A stretch of DNA of 64,000 nucleotides from the NCBI RefSeq assembly GCF_000758665.1, contig NZ_CP009285.1:248001-312000 (forward strand), written 5' to 3'. Shown here in pieces: positions 1 through 9,028 of this stretch. The position numbers were made by a program, and so were the translations under genes. The stretch comes from Paenibacillus borealis (GTDB lineage: Bacteria; Bacillota; Bacilli; Paenibacillales; Paenibacillaceae). The number at the start of each line of letters is the position of its first letter. Within the stretch, counting starts at the first letter, position 1. The notes under the pieces are model-generated. The model made no database searches, was not told the origin of the DNA, and saw nothing but the letters and a program-made list of their open reading frames with translations.

Positions 1-907
1 TGCGGATGAACGACACGTCCGATTCGGTCTCACGGATCTCAAACAGGGCTTCTAAGCCCTCCTTCTTCTCGATATGCCGGAGCATCATCAGCCCGAGATA
101 ATAAGGATTGATTCGTCCGGGAGAGGGCTGGATAACACCGGAGTTCATTGCAGAGAATTCGATGATCTCTGAATCGCTGAGCTCCAGCTCCCGCACCAGC
201 TTGAGATGCCAGTAGCTGGCCCAGCCCTCGTTCATGATCTTAGTCTCCATCTGCGGCCAGAAATACAGCATCTCGGCGCGGAGCATGTGCAGGATCTCCC
301 GCTGCCATTCCTCCAGATAACGGCTCTGCGCAGCGATATAACCGATTACATCCTTCACTTCCCCGTCCATCTCACGGAACCCCCCGGGTCGCCCGGAGCG
401 GGCGAAGAACGGATCGACATGCTCCTGGATGGCCATGCCGGCATCAAGGAACTTTTCCACCTCATCAATGCCGTACTCCTGGCCGAACCGGTCCATCCGG
501 TCGGCGAAGATGGCCATCCGGTCGACCATCTTACGGTCGGTTCCGGCGAACATCGCATTATTCTTGAAGAAATCACTATGTCCCAGCACATGAGCCACAA
601 TCAGCTTGTTCTGCAGGAGCGTATTGCTGTCCAGCAGGAAGGCGTAGCAGGGATCGGAGTTGATCACCAGCTCATAAATTTTGCTCAGGCCATGATCGTA
701 CTCGGATTTCATCCGGTGATAGGCTTTGCCGAAGCTCCAGTGCGAGAAGCGTGTAGGCATGCCGTAAGCGCCAATGGAGTACAGCACCTCCGGCGGGCAC
801 ATCTGGTAGCGCATGGGGAAGAAATCCAGCCCATGCTCCAGCGCCAGTCCGGTAAGGCGTTCCACGGATTGCTCCAGCTGTTCCGGCTCGCTAGGTGTCA
901 TCATCAT
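1..907 (-). CDS. spoVR: SpoVR family protein (3' part cut by window edge)
   Basis: About 302 N-terminal residues of SpoVR are visible; the C-terminus lies beyond base 1. SpoVR is a cytoplasmic protein needed for normal spore cortex formation. The family-typical stretch NEGWASYWH is near residue 225. Three ATG codons open the frame (907, 904, 901); 907 is chosen because AAAGGAGA lies five bases ahead of it. The frame reads through without a break. It is the last visible gene of the prkA-yhbH-spoVR order, a common arrangement in spore formers, and 127 bp separate it from yhbH. Identification is by recognised sequence and context. Confidence 0.93.
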   Translation of the reverse strand, partial: MMMTPSEPEQLEQSVERLTGLALEHGLDFFPMRYQMCPPEVLYSIGAYGMPTRFSHWSFGKAYHRMKSEYDHGLSKIYELVINSDPCYAFLLDSNTLLQNKLIVAHVLGHSDFFKNNAMFAGTDRKMVDRMAIFADRMDRFGQEYGIDEVEKFLDAGMAIQEHVDPFFARSGRPGGFREMDGEVKDVIGYIAAQSRYLEEWQREILHMLRAEMLYFWPQMETKIMNEGWASYWHLKLVRELELSDSEIIEFSAMNSGVIQPSPGRINPYYLGLMMLRHIEKKEGLEALFEIRETESDVSFIR

Positions 908-1034
908 GGTTTCTCCTTTCGCAAGAAATAGAATATACGGCCCGGCGGTCCCGTTATCGGCTTGTTATCACCTGTGAACGAGGTGCGACTGACCTCTCTG
1001 CGGGATTACGGGAATCAAGCGGACTCACCACCGC

Positions 1035-2276
1035 TCAACTGGCCAACTCCTCCCCGAAGAAAGCCTGCAGCGTCTTGAATACATCCTCCTTCTCCTTCAG
1101 GATGGAGCGGCTGAAGGCGGGGGAGGTCAAGCTGGACATGGCTTCCCACAGCTGTTTGCCGCCATACACATGCTGGCGGATTTCACCGTAGCCGAGCATG
1201 TTCACACGTTCCAGCAGCTCGTTTGCCAGACGGACGGTTACCGGATTATCGCTGTCCAGATTATCCCCGTCGGAGAAATGGAAGACATAAGCATTATGCT
1301 GGCCCGGCGGATAATCGGCCTCCAGGATACGCAGCGCCAGCTCGTAGACCGAGGAGCAGCGGGTGCCGCCGCTTTCGCCCTTGGTGAAGAAGGAGTCTTC
1401 ATCTACTTCCTTGGCTTCCGTGCTGTGCGAGAGGAAGCGGATCTGCACATTATCGTATTTGGTCCGCAGGAATCGGGTCATCCAGAAGAAGAAGCTGCGG
1501 GCCACATATTTCTCGAAAGCCCCCATTGAGCCGGAGGTATCCATCATTGCCAGTACGACAGCAGAAGACTGCGGCCGGCGGATATCCTCCCAGGTCTTAT
1601 AGCGCAGGTCGTCACCGGTAATCGTAACCGGCCCGGTCGCTGAACCAGCGGCACCAGTGGCGGGTTCCCCCGGGGACGCCCAATGGGACTGCGCAGCTGC
1701 GGCATGCGGCATTGCCGTTATGCCCCCGCCGAGCGATTGCCGCTTGATCGCCTCGAACAGTGTACGCCGCTTGTCCACGTTTGACATCATGCCCTGCCTG
1801 CGCACATCATCGAACCGGATATCGTCGATCATCATGTCCGGTGCGGCTTTGGGCTTCAGCCGGGGCAGCTGCAGATCCTCGAAGACCAGCTCCGCCAGCT
1901 CGTCGATGGTCAGCTCGGCCTCGTAATAATCCTCCCCGGGCTGATCTCCGGCCTCGTGTCCGCCCTTGCCGGGGCCTTCCGCATCACCCTGTCCGCTCTG
2001 GCCGATCACATCTCCGACCTGCGTGCCGCCTTTGCCTTGTCCAACCTGCGGTTCGTTCTGATAGTTGTAGCGGAATTTCGGTTCATCCAGACTGCGGATA
2101 GGCACCTTGATGACCTTATCCCCCTGAGGCATAATAATGGATTCTTCGCTGACCAGATCGGCGAGATTATGCCGGATGGCCTCTTTTACCTTGCGCTTAT
2201 GACGCTCCTGGTCAATCTCTCCCTTGCGGTGCAGTGACCAGTCGTCGCGCGCGATCATGAACATACGGTTGTCCAT
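1035..2276 (-). CDS. yhbH: YhbH/DUF444 sporulation protein with von Willebrand-like fold
   Basis: A 413-residue DUF444 protein. Residues 246-252 read DTSGSMG, a MIDAS metal-binding motif of von Willebrand A-like domains; the N-terminal half has a Gly/Gln-rich low-complexity stretch. A GTG at 2285 would extend it by three residues, but that codon overlaps the GGGAGG ribosome site (2285-2290); the ATG at 2276 sits eight bases after it and is preferred. It starts 30 bp after prkA ends, so the two are probably one transcript. The family is linked to sporulation and works with PrkA and SpoVR; its biochemical role is not settled. Confidence 0.93.
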   Translation of the reverse strand: MDNRMFMIARDDWSLHRKGEIDQERHKRKVKEAIRHNLADLVSEESIIMPQGDKVIKVPIRSLDEPKFRYNYQNEPQVGQGKGGTQVGDVIGQSGQGDAEGPGKGGHEAGDQPGEDYYEAELTIDELAELVFEDLQLPRLKPKAAPDMMIDDIRFDDVRRQGMMSNVDKRRTLFEAIKRQSLGGGITAMPHAAAAQSHWASPGEPATGAAGSATGPVTITGDDLRYKTWEDIRRPQSSAVVLAMMDTSGSMGAFEKYVARSFFFWMTRFLRTKYDNVQIRFLSHSTEAKEVDEDSFFTKGESGGTRCSSVYELALRILEADYPPGQHNAYVFHFSDGDNLDSDNPVTVRLANELLERVNMLGYGEIRQHVYGGKQLWEAMSSLTSPAFSRSILKEKEDVFKTLQAFFGEELAS

Positions 2277-2306
2277 GTCGTCCACCTCCCGCTTGAATTA
2301 GAAGCA

Positions 2307-4208
2307 TTACCGGTTTAGCAGACCTCCGACATATTTCATCAGTTCATTGGCGCAAGTGGCACAGTATCCGTTATGTTCAATCAGCCGCCGGGAGACCTCG
2401 TTCATGCGTTTAACCTGAGTCTCATCCGGATTAAGGGAGGAAGTGGTGATCTTGATAACATCCTTGAGGTCGGCGAACAGCTTCTTCTCGATAGCATCCT
2501 TCAGCGCCTCGTGGGAGGTATATTCAAACTGCCGTCCCCGGCGGGCGTAAGAAGAGATTTTGATCAGAATTTCCTCGCGGAAGGCCCGTTTCTGATTCTC
2601 AGTTATGCCAATCTGCTCCTCAATGGAGCGCATCAGCTTCTCGTCAGGGTCGCTCTCCTCGGAGGTGATGGGGTCCTTCATCCGGTAGCCGCTGCAGTAA
2701 GCCTCCACGTTATCGAGATAGTTGTTCAGAATGGTCCGTGCGGATTCCTCAAAAGAGTACACGAATGCCCGCTGCACCTCAGTCTTCGCCTTATGGTCGT
2801 ATTCCTTGCGGGCCAGCGTAATCAGGTTCATCAGCCGCTCGCGCTCCTCCTTGGAGATTGAGGCATGCTGGTCAAGCCCTTCCTTCAGCGAGCGGAGGAC
2901 ATCCAGCGCATTGATGCAGGTTTTGTTGCCTTTGATCAGCGCACTGGAGATACGGTTGATGACGTAGCGGGGATCGACGCCGGACATGCCTTCATCGGAA
3001 AACTCCCGGTAGAGCTCTTCCACATCGGCGCCTTTGACACCGTCCACTTCTACACCGTCGTAGAGATACATTTTTTTGAGCAGATCGATTCCGGGCTTCT
3101 TCGGTTCCTTCAGACGGGACAATACGGTAAATACAGAGGCGGTCCACAGGGCGTTCGGCGCAAGATGCACCTGATTATTCAGGCCCGAGGCATCCACGAG
3201 CTTGCGGTAGATCCGTTCTTCCTGGCCGGCTTTGAGGTTATAGGGAATGCGCATGACGATCATGCGGGAATGGAGGGCTTCGTTCTTCTTATTCGAGATA
3301 AAAGCGCGGTATTCGGTTTCGTTCGTATGGGCGATAATCAGCTCGTCGGCGGAGATCAGCGCGAAGCGTCCAGCTTTGAAATTACCTTCCTGGGTCAGCG
3401 AGAGCAGATTCCAGAGGAATTTCTCATCGCATTTGAGGATTTCCTGAAATTCCATCAGGCCGCGGTTGGCCTTATTCAGCTCGCCGTCGAACCGGTAGGC
3501 ACGCGGATCGGATTCGGAGCCGTACTGTGTGATTGTGGAGAAATCTATGCTGCCGGTAAGATCGGCGATATCCTGTGATTTGGGATCGGAGGGGGCGAAG
3601 GTGCCAATGCCTGTCCGGTCACTTTCCGAGAAAAGCACTCGCACCACCGGCATCTCTTCGATCCGGCCGTTATATTCGTGCTCCAGATTCATCCGGCAGA
3701 CCGGGCAGAGGTCGCCTTCGATATGGACGCCGTATTCCCGGCGGAATTCCTCGCGGAGCTCGCGGGGGATGAGGTGCAGCGGCTCCTCCTGCATCGGGCA
3801 CCCTTTGATTGCATACTGGGCGCCTTCGGGCGTGCGGGTGAAGGACTCCAGTCCGTGCTTCATCAGGGTGACAAGCGTGGACTTGCCGCCGCTGACCGGG
3901 CCCATGAGCAGAAGCAGGCGTTTGCGGACATCGAGGCGCTGGGCAGCCGGGCGGAAATATTCCTCCACGAGCAGCTGAATCGAATCTTCAAGCCCAAACA
4001 AGGTGCCGCTGAAAAATTTGTACTCCCGCCGTCCGTCCCCCAGCTCGTTGACGCCAGCTGATTCGATCATCCGGAACACCAGTTCATGGGCGGTTCCGGC
4101 GATATGCGGGTTCTCTCTGACAAGCGCTAAATAATCGAGAAAAGTCCCCTCCCAGAAGAGGTCGTTTTCTTTGTCCCGATAGGTAAGAAGTTTCTCCAGG
4201 AATGTCAT
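2307..4208 (-). CDS. prkA: PrkA serine protein kinase / AAA-type ATPase
   Basis: A 633-residue protein of normal PrkA length. An N-terminal AAA domain carries the Walker A motif GPVSGGKST around residues 100-112; the C-terminal part is the PrkA kinase-like domain. PrkA proteins act in the cytoplasm in sporulation and stationary-phase control. An upstream GTG-type start would add nine residues, but the ATG at 4208 has GGGAGG eight bases ahead. First gene of the prkA-yhbH-spoVR cluster. A sporulation (mother-cell sigma) promoter is expected upstream, but I could not pick out a convincing one. Confidence 0.95.
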   Translation of the reverse strand: MTFLEKLLTYRDKENDLFWEGTFLDYLALVRENPHIAGTAHELVFRMIESAGVNELGDGRREYKFFSGTLFGLEDSIQLLVEEYFRPAAQRLDVRKRLLLLMGPVSGGKSTLVTLMKHGLESFTRTPEGAQYAIKGCPMQEEPLHLIPRELREEFRREYGVHIEGDLCPVCRMNLEHEYNGRIEEMPVVRVLFSESDRTGIGTFAPSDPKSQDIADLTGSIDFSTITQYGSESDPRAYRFDGELNKANRGLMEFQEILKCDEKFLWNLLSLTQEGNFKAGRFALISADELIIAHTNETEYRAFISNKKNEALHSRMIVMRIPYNLKAGQEERIYRKLVDASGLNNQVHLAPNALWTASVFTVLSRLKEPKKPGIDLLKKMYLYDGVEVDGVKGADVEELYREFSDEGMSGVDPRYVINRISSALIKGNKTCINALDVLRSLKEGLDQHASISKEERERLMNLITLARKEYDHKAKTEVQRAFVYSFEESARTILNNYLDNVEAYCSGYRMKDPITSEESDPDEKLMRSIEEQIGITENQKRAFREEILIKISSYARRGRQFEYTSHEALKDAIEKKLFADLKDVIKITTSSLNPDETQVKRMNEVSRRLIEHNGYCATCANELMKYVGGLLNR

Positions 4209-4592
4209 GCTTACCGCCTCCCAATATAATGTCATACTCGTAAGTGACAGGTGACCGGTCCGGCAACATGCAATGCGGCAATACAGCTGAGCGTCCGACA
4301 GAGCAGCAGAGACATTCTATGAAGCTATGTGGTTGTCCCTTGATTTTAGCATATTATCTGTCATTCTTCGACAACAAAAATGTCATTGAATGATGGCGAT
4401 TACTAGATTTGGAACTAATTCGACAGAAAAATATAATTATCACCTCTATAACGTTAGGTAATATAACATATAACTGCTGCATTTCTGTATAATCTCTTCT
4501 TTGATTAGTTTGAGTGGTTATAAATGGCGGCAACCCGTCCGTATTATGCGGGAAATTAGATTACATTTTTTTCTATCCTTAGCATGCCTGTG

Positions 4593-4603
4593 TGCTATAT
4601 AAT
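4593..4603 (+). promoter_or_regulatory. Extended -10 promoter candidate for the lipoprotein gene
   Basis: TGCTATATAAT lies 35 bases before the ATG at 4638 and fits an extended -10 element; no good -35 is seen. It is the only clear signal in the 429 bp gap 4209-4637, which is AT-rich and also must hold the divergent prkA promoter. Confidence 0.4.
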
Positions 4604-4637
4604 ACTAGAGTTAAAAATACAAATATTGGGGTGTACT

Positions 4638-5360
4638 ATGAAGGTGAAAACAGGGGGTCTCTGGCTTGCTACTGCAATGCTGGCGGTATCCGTAGCCGGG
4701 TGTTCCTCGGGGAATTCAAGCTCCGCAGGAGAAAATACCGAGAAGCTGAAGACGGAGATCAGCAAGCTTCAGCAAGAGAACAAACAGCTGAAGGAAGAGA
4801 ATGACAAGCTGAAGGCAGATGCTTTAACAGTACCCGTAAATGCAGAAGAGGACAAGGGGGGAGTGGAGCTTATAGGTGAAGGGGCCGGCACTCCGGCAGC
4901 TGATTCCGGGAGCGGGCAGCCAGTCATCGTAAAAGGCACACCGCTGGTTATTGACGGAGTTGGCGAGTATACCATTACCAAGACCTCTTATGCCAAGAAG
5001 GTTATTCCATCCAAACCGGGATCATTCTACACGTATTATGAAGCTAAGGAGCCGGGTACAACCTATTTGGCAATCACATTAAAAGTGAAAAACCTGGCCG
5101 GAGAAGCCATGGATGCAGATGCTGTAGCGGATATGCAGATTAAATATGATAACAAATACGAATATAGCACCTTCTCCACCATGGAAGAAAACGGCGGAGA
5201 AGACTTCACCTATACCAGTATTTCCGAAATCGAACCGCTCAAGAATGGTACTCTGGTCTATCTGGCTGAAGTTCCTGACGAAGTAGAGTCGGGCGGCAAG
5301 CCGCTGTATGCGGATGTCAAAATTGAAGGCGAAACGTACCGCTATATCATCGTGAAATAA
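4638..5360 (+). CDS. Secreted lipoprotein with coiled coil and DUF4352-like domain
   Basis: A 240-residue lipoprotein. A lysine-led signal peptide ends in the lipobox VAGC (Cys near residue 20). A Ser/Asn-rich linker follows, then a short leucine-zipper-like coiled coil (KLKTEISKLQQENKQLKEE region, residues about 34-60), then a C-terminal beta-rich domain resembling DUF4352, an Ig-like fold found in extracellular lipoproteins. The start is the ATG at 4638 because the signal peptide begins there; upstream in-frame codons would put charged and polar residues before it. It stands alone between prkA and a convergent sugar operon, with a terminator after it. Function unknown. Confidence 0.8.
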   Translation: MKVKTGGLWLATAMLAVSVAGCSSGNSSSAGENTEKLKTEISKLQQENKQLKEENDKLKADALTVPVNAEEDKGGVELIGEGAGTPAADSGSGQPVIVKGTPLVIDGVGEYTITKTSYAKKVIPSKPGSFYTYYEAKEPGTTYLAITLKVKNLAGEAMDADAVADMQIKYDNKYEYSTFSTMEENGGEDFTYTSISEIEPLKNGTLVYLAEVPDEVESGGKPLYADVKIEGETYRYIIVK

Positions 5361-5364
5361 GGCA

Positions 5365-5412
5365 AAAGCCTGTGCCAGCCGCAATGGTTCATCTGCGGTC
5401 AGCACAGGCTTT
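5365..5412. terminator. Bidirectional intrinsic terminator
   Basis: An 11-bp perfect stem (AAAGCCTGTGC, 5365-5375, with 5402-5412) encloses a second small stem CCGCA/TGCGG. It lies between the convergent lipoprotein and GH4 genes and has A/T ends usable on both strands. Confidence 0.85.
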
Positions 5413-5429
5413 GTATATGAGCTGGTAAT

Positions 5430-6764
5430 TTATAAGACAGAAGCTGTATAGTTCTCTTGCCCGAAGAAGGCCGGCAGATACTCCTTATTCGCTTCCAGCA
5501 TCTCATCCAGCATAGCGATAGCTACTTCCACGGAAGGGACCAGCGGATGGTGTGCCAAGGCTTGAATAGCCAGGCTGCGGTCTCCGGTGACGGCGGCGTC
5601 GATGGCGAGCTGCTCGTAAGTCTTGACCGCATGAATCAATCCTTTCGCCATCGGCGGAATCTTGGTCAGCGGAAGGGGCAGAGGGCCGGTCTTGGTGACA
5701 ACGCAGTTGACCTCGATGCTGGCATCATCCGGCAGGAAGTCGAGGATGCCGCGGTTCGCTACGTTCAGGGTCTGAATGTCATTGGTGCCGTTATGCAGCG
5801 AGCGCATCAGATTGACTGCAGCCTCGGAATAGAAAGCTCCGCCGCGCTGCTCCAGCTGCTTCGGCTTCTCGTTAAGCTCCAAATTGCCGTAGATTTCAAA
5901 CAGCTCTTCCTCCACACGCTTGACGACTTCAGCGCGGTTCTCGCCTTTTGAGGCTGAGGCCTGCTGCTCTTCAAGCATCGCATCCGTCATGTAGAAATAT
6001 TTCAAATAATAGGATGGCAGGGCACGTAGTGATTGCAGGAACTCGGGATTCCATTCGCGCGCCGGAACATTCTTCGCGCTGTAGCTGGCGGTGTCATCCA
6101 GCATGTCATCCAGCTTGTCTTCACCCTCCACATCAATGCGGGTGATCCAGTGCAGATGGTTGAGGCCGACGAACTCGGCATAGATCCGGTCTGGGGCTGC
6201 ATTATATTTGGCGGATACCTGCTTAATCAGACCAATTGGAGCATTGCACAGGCCAATGCTCTTCACCTTGGAATATCTTAATACCGCTTCAGTCACCATG
6301 CCTGCCGGGTTGGTGAAGTTAAGCAGCCAGGCGTCCGGAGCCAGCTCCTCGATATCACGGCAGATGCCGAGGATGACGGGGATCGTGCGCAGCGCTTTCA
6401 GCATTCCGCCGGGGCCGGTCGTTTCCTGGCCGATCACCCCGTATTTCAGCGGAATCGACTCGTCGCGGGCGCGGGCATCCAGCATCCCGACGCGGATCTG
6501 GGTGCTAACGAAGTCTGCTCCGGCAATGGCCTCGCGGCGGTCGGTGGTGAGGTGGACCTCTATAGGAAGGCCGGATTTCTCGACCATCCGCTTGGCCAGA
6601 GCGCCTACGATGTTCAGTTTATGCAGTCCGGCTTCAATATCCACAAGCCATAGCTCCCGGACCGGAAGCTCCTTGTAATGCAGAATGAAGCCTTCTACCA
6701 GCTCCGGGGTATAGGAAGAACCTCCGCCGATTACGGCGATCTTAAGACCTTGGTTAGCTGCCAA
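5430..6764 (-). CDS. GH4 family glycosidase, probably 6-phospho-beta-glucosidase
   Basis: A 444-residue NAD- and metal-dependent GH4 enzyme. The N-terminus has the Rossmann motif IAVIGGGSSYTPE; residues LCNAPIGL supply the Asn/Cys metal-site motif, and the CN.P form is typical of the 6-phospho-beta-glucosidase (CelF/LicH/BglT) branch rather than the alpha-glucosidases, which usually have CDMP. It would cleave a phosphorylated disaccharide in the cytoplasm. The start is TTG at 6764, nine bases after AGGAG. It is the last gene of the sugar operon, six bases after the kinase gene. Because the locus has an ABC transporter and not a PTS, the source of the phosphorylated substrate is open; the BadF-type kinase could make it. 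Confidence 0.85.
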   Translation of the reverse strand: MAANQGLKIAVIGGGSSYTPELVEGFILHYKELPVRELWLVDIEAGLHKLNIVGALAKRMVEKSGLPIEVHLTTDRREAIAGADFVSTQIRVGMLDARARDESIPLKYGVIGQETTGPGGMLKALRTIPVILGICRDIEELAPDAWLLNFTNPAGMVTEAVLRYSKVKSIGLCNAPIGLIKQVSAKYNAAPDRIYAEFVGLNHLHWITRIDVEGEDKLDDMLDDTASYSAKNVPAREWNPEFLQSLRALPSYYLKYFYMTDAMLEEQQASASKGENRAEVVKRVEEELFEIYGNLELNEKPKQLEQRGGAFYSEAAVNLMRSLHNGTNDIQTLNVANRGILDFLPDDASIEVNCVVTKTGPLPLPLTKIPPMAKGLIHAVKTYEQLAIDAAVTGDRSLAIQALAHHPLVPSVEVAIAMLDEMLEANKEYLPAFFGQENYTASVL

Positions 6765-6770
6765 GATGAA

Positions 6771-7766
6771 TCACTCCTGTCTTGTTGTGATAGGGATATA
6801 TTCAAACTCTTCATAGGGACGCATTTGCTCATACATCTCATGGCTTATCGTGATGCCGTCACTCTCCAGCGCCGACCAGAGGGCGCCGACGACTGGCTCC
6901 GTAGACAAAGTAACTACAGCTGCGGCCGGTGCGGCTTCCCGCACAGCCCGTTCGATCGGGCCGCGGATCCAGCCGCGGTCGCCCCGGGTCAGCAGGCTTC
7001 CGGCCAGCACTACATCAAAACCATCGTTCTCCATGCCTAATCTATGGATAACGGCTGCGGCCGCTTTGCCCAGTTCCACGCCCTGACGGTGCAGGATGGC
7101 GAGCGCCGCAGCGTCACCTTCGGCCGCCGCCGGGAAGAGCAGGCGGGCGGCATCCAGCGGCACCTGCTTGCCGTGATCGAGGAAATCATTGTACATGTCA
7201 TCCACCCGTTCATAGCCGAGCAGCTTCAAGAGCGGCCCGGTCATGAGGGTGGCGGCCTCCCGGCCGTCCCAGGCGCGGATGACCGTGCGGAATACCTCGA
7301 TATTCAGGGCGCCGCCGCCGCCGAAATCGCCGTACATATAATCGAAGCCGCCGCACTGGAAGTGCCGGCCCTGCGGGTTGCGGCCGGCTGCGTTAGTGCC
7401 GGTGCCGCAGATCAGGGCTACCCCGTAGGGGCGGTCCGTCCCCGCCCGCAAGCCGATCATCGGATCGCCGCTGATCGTGTATGCTGTAAATCCGATGCCG
7501 CGGATTATCGGATGAAGGATATCATAATCGGTCTTGCGGTCGGCCCCGGCAAGGCCCAGGTACGTATGCCTGATATCCTCGAGCCGGAGTCCGGCTTCAG
7601 CCAGAGCGGCAAAGGCTGCTTCGCGGATACTTGCCGCAGCCGTCTGCGCTCCGGTCTGGTGATTGCCGTTGCCGCTCCTGCCTTTGCCGAGGATATGGCC
7701 ATGTTCATCGCCTAGCAGGGCATAGGTTTTGCTGCCTCCGCCATCGATCCCCAAGTAGTAAGCCAA
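6771..7766 (-). CDS. BadF/BadG-type ATPase, N-acetylglucosamine kinase-like
   Basis: A 331-residue member of the sugar kinase/HSP70/actin superfamily. The N-terminal phosphate-binding loop reads YLGIDGGGSKTYALL, a second GTGTNAAG loop is near residue 120, and GDFGGGGALNIEV near residue 147 matches GlcNAc kinase-like proteins. It would phosphorylate an amino sugar or related sugar taken up by the neighbouring ABC transporter, feeding the GH4 enzyme encoded six bases downstream. Substrate specificity cannot be read from the sequence. Confidence 0.82.
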   Translation of the reverse strand: MAYYLGIDGGGSKTYALLGDEHGHILGKGRSGNGNHQTGAQTAAASIREAAFAALAEAGLRLEDIRHTYLGLAGADRKTDYDILHPIIRGIGFTAYTISGDPMIGLRAGTDRPYGVALICGTGTNAAGRNPQGRHFQCGGFDYMYGDFGGGGALNIEVFRTVIRAWDGREAATLMTGPLLKLLGYERVDDMYNDFLDHGKQVPLDAARLLFPAAAEGDAAALAILHRQGVELGKAAAAVIHRLGMENDGFDVVLAGSLLTRGDRGWIRGPIERAVREAAPAAAVVTLSTEPVVGALWSALESDGITISHEMYEQMRPYEEFEYIPITTRQE

Positions 7767-7782
7767 TGGTCGTCACTCCTAA

Positions 7783-7920
7783 AGTTTTGATAGCCTAACC
7801 TTCTTCGGTGTTCACTTCGCAAAACTCGCTTCGGAAGCATATGCTTAGTTTTGATAGCCTAACCTTCTTCGGTGTCCACTTCGCAAAACTCGCTACGGAA
7901 GCTATGCTTAGTTTTGATAG
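7783..7920. repeat. Two tandem 63-64 bp repeats, also present at 16084-16160
   Basis: Two copies (from 7783 and 7847) plus the start of a third (7910) begin AGTTTTGATAG and contain CACTTCGCAAAACTCGCT followed by a GGAAGC stretch. The same core, with a 2-bp insertion, recurs near 16114. Non-coding, between the LacI and kinase genes. Confidence 0.85.
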
Positions 7921-7930
7921 CGATACATCA

Positions 7931-8920
7931 TCAGGATTTCAGCGTAGATTCCCGTACGATCAGCTCCGGGTCGATCCGGATGTTCGAGCCGCGCTTCATC
8001 TCGCCGCTCAGTCTGCGCAGCAGCATGTCAGCTGCCGCCACTCCGATCTTGTCCGCCGGCTGGCGCAGGGTGGTCAGATGCGGGCGGAGCTGGGAAGCGA
8101 TGTAGTGGTCATCGTAGCCGACCACTGCGACTTCCTCAGGCACCCGCACTCCCGCTTCCATCAGGGCGTTGATAACGCCAAGAGCGATGTTGTCATCCCC
8201 GGCGAACACGGCTGCCGGAAGTTTGCCCGCTTGCAGCCAGCGTTTCGCCGTGCTGTAGCCCATCTCGATCTCGAATTCGCCGGAGACGATTTCGAACGGG
8301 GTAATCCCCCGGTCCTGCAGTGCCTGCTGAAAGCCGGCGCGCCGTTCCCGCGTGCTGCGGAACATTTCCTGCCCGCAGATATGGGCGATGGAGGTATGCC
8401 CCAGCTCCAGCAGGTGGCTGGCCGCGGCATATCCGCCTTTGAAATTATCGATGGTAATCGAGTAGGTATCGTTCTCCGGCAGCTGATTGTCAATCAGCAC
8501 ATAGGGGATACCCCGCCGCTTCAGCTCCATAATATAATTGTCTTCTTTCATCGGCGAGAGCAGGATGAGTCCGTCTACGCGGTCTTCCTGAATCAGATAG
8601 TGGTTCTCGTCCGAGCCGATGCCCGTCGATATGGAGATCGCCAGGAAATAACCATGCAGGGCCAGCGTCTCATTCAGCTCTTTGACCACCGCATCGAAGA
8701 AGGAATCCTGGAGTGTCGTTACAATCAGGCCGATGATGCCGGTCTTGCCGCTGGCCAGACTGCGCGCAGCTGCATTAGGGCGGTAATCCAGCTCTTTGAT
8801 CGCATCGAGCACCTTCTGGCGGTTGTTCTCCCGCACAGACCCGGCGCCGTTCAATACCCGCGATACGGTGACCACGGACAGTCCTGATTTTTTGGCTACA
8901 TCAAAAATACTCACTTTCAT
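7931..8920 (-). CDS. LacI-family transcriptional regulator
   Basis: A 329-residue LacI/GalR regulator. The N-terminal helix-turn-helix reads IFDVAKKSGLSVVTVSRVLN and is followed by a hinge (YRPNAAARSLASG) and a periplasmic-binding-protein-like effector domain. It sits inside the sugar operon between the binding-protein and kinase genes, so it very probably controls it. The operon promoter at 12252-12280 carries two near-identical palindromes centred on GCGC or CCGC, the usual LacI-family operator form. Effector likely a sugar brought in by the local transporter. Confidence 0.92.
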   Translation of the reverse strand: MKVSIFDVAKKSGLSVVTVSRVLNGAGSVRENNRQKVLDAIKELDYRPNAAARSLASGKTGIIGLIVTTLQDSFFDAVVKELNETLALHGYFLAISISTGIGSDENHYLIQEDRVDGLILLSPMKEDNYIMELKRRGIPYVLIDNQLPENDTYSITIDNFKGGYAAASHLLELGHTSIAHICGQEMFRSTRERRAGFQQALQDRGITPFEIVSGEFEIEMGYSTAKRWLQAGKLPAAVFAGDDNIALGVINALMEAGVRVPEEVAVVGYDDHYIASQLRPHLTTLRQPADKIGVAAADMLLRRLSGEMKRGSNIRIDPELIVRESTLKS

Positions 8921-9028
8921 CTCAAACGCTCCTTGCGGCGGATTTTCCGGTGCTAGTATCTGTCTCCAGTATACAGGGAGCGCCGGAGTTCCGCTAAACG
9001 TATAATTGCCTATGCCGCCGCTGCCGCT

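Noticed and set aside
206..931. A 241-residue plus-strand frame over spoVR
   Set aside because: Antisense shadow of a well-conserved protein; no ribosome site.
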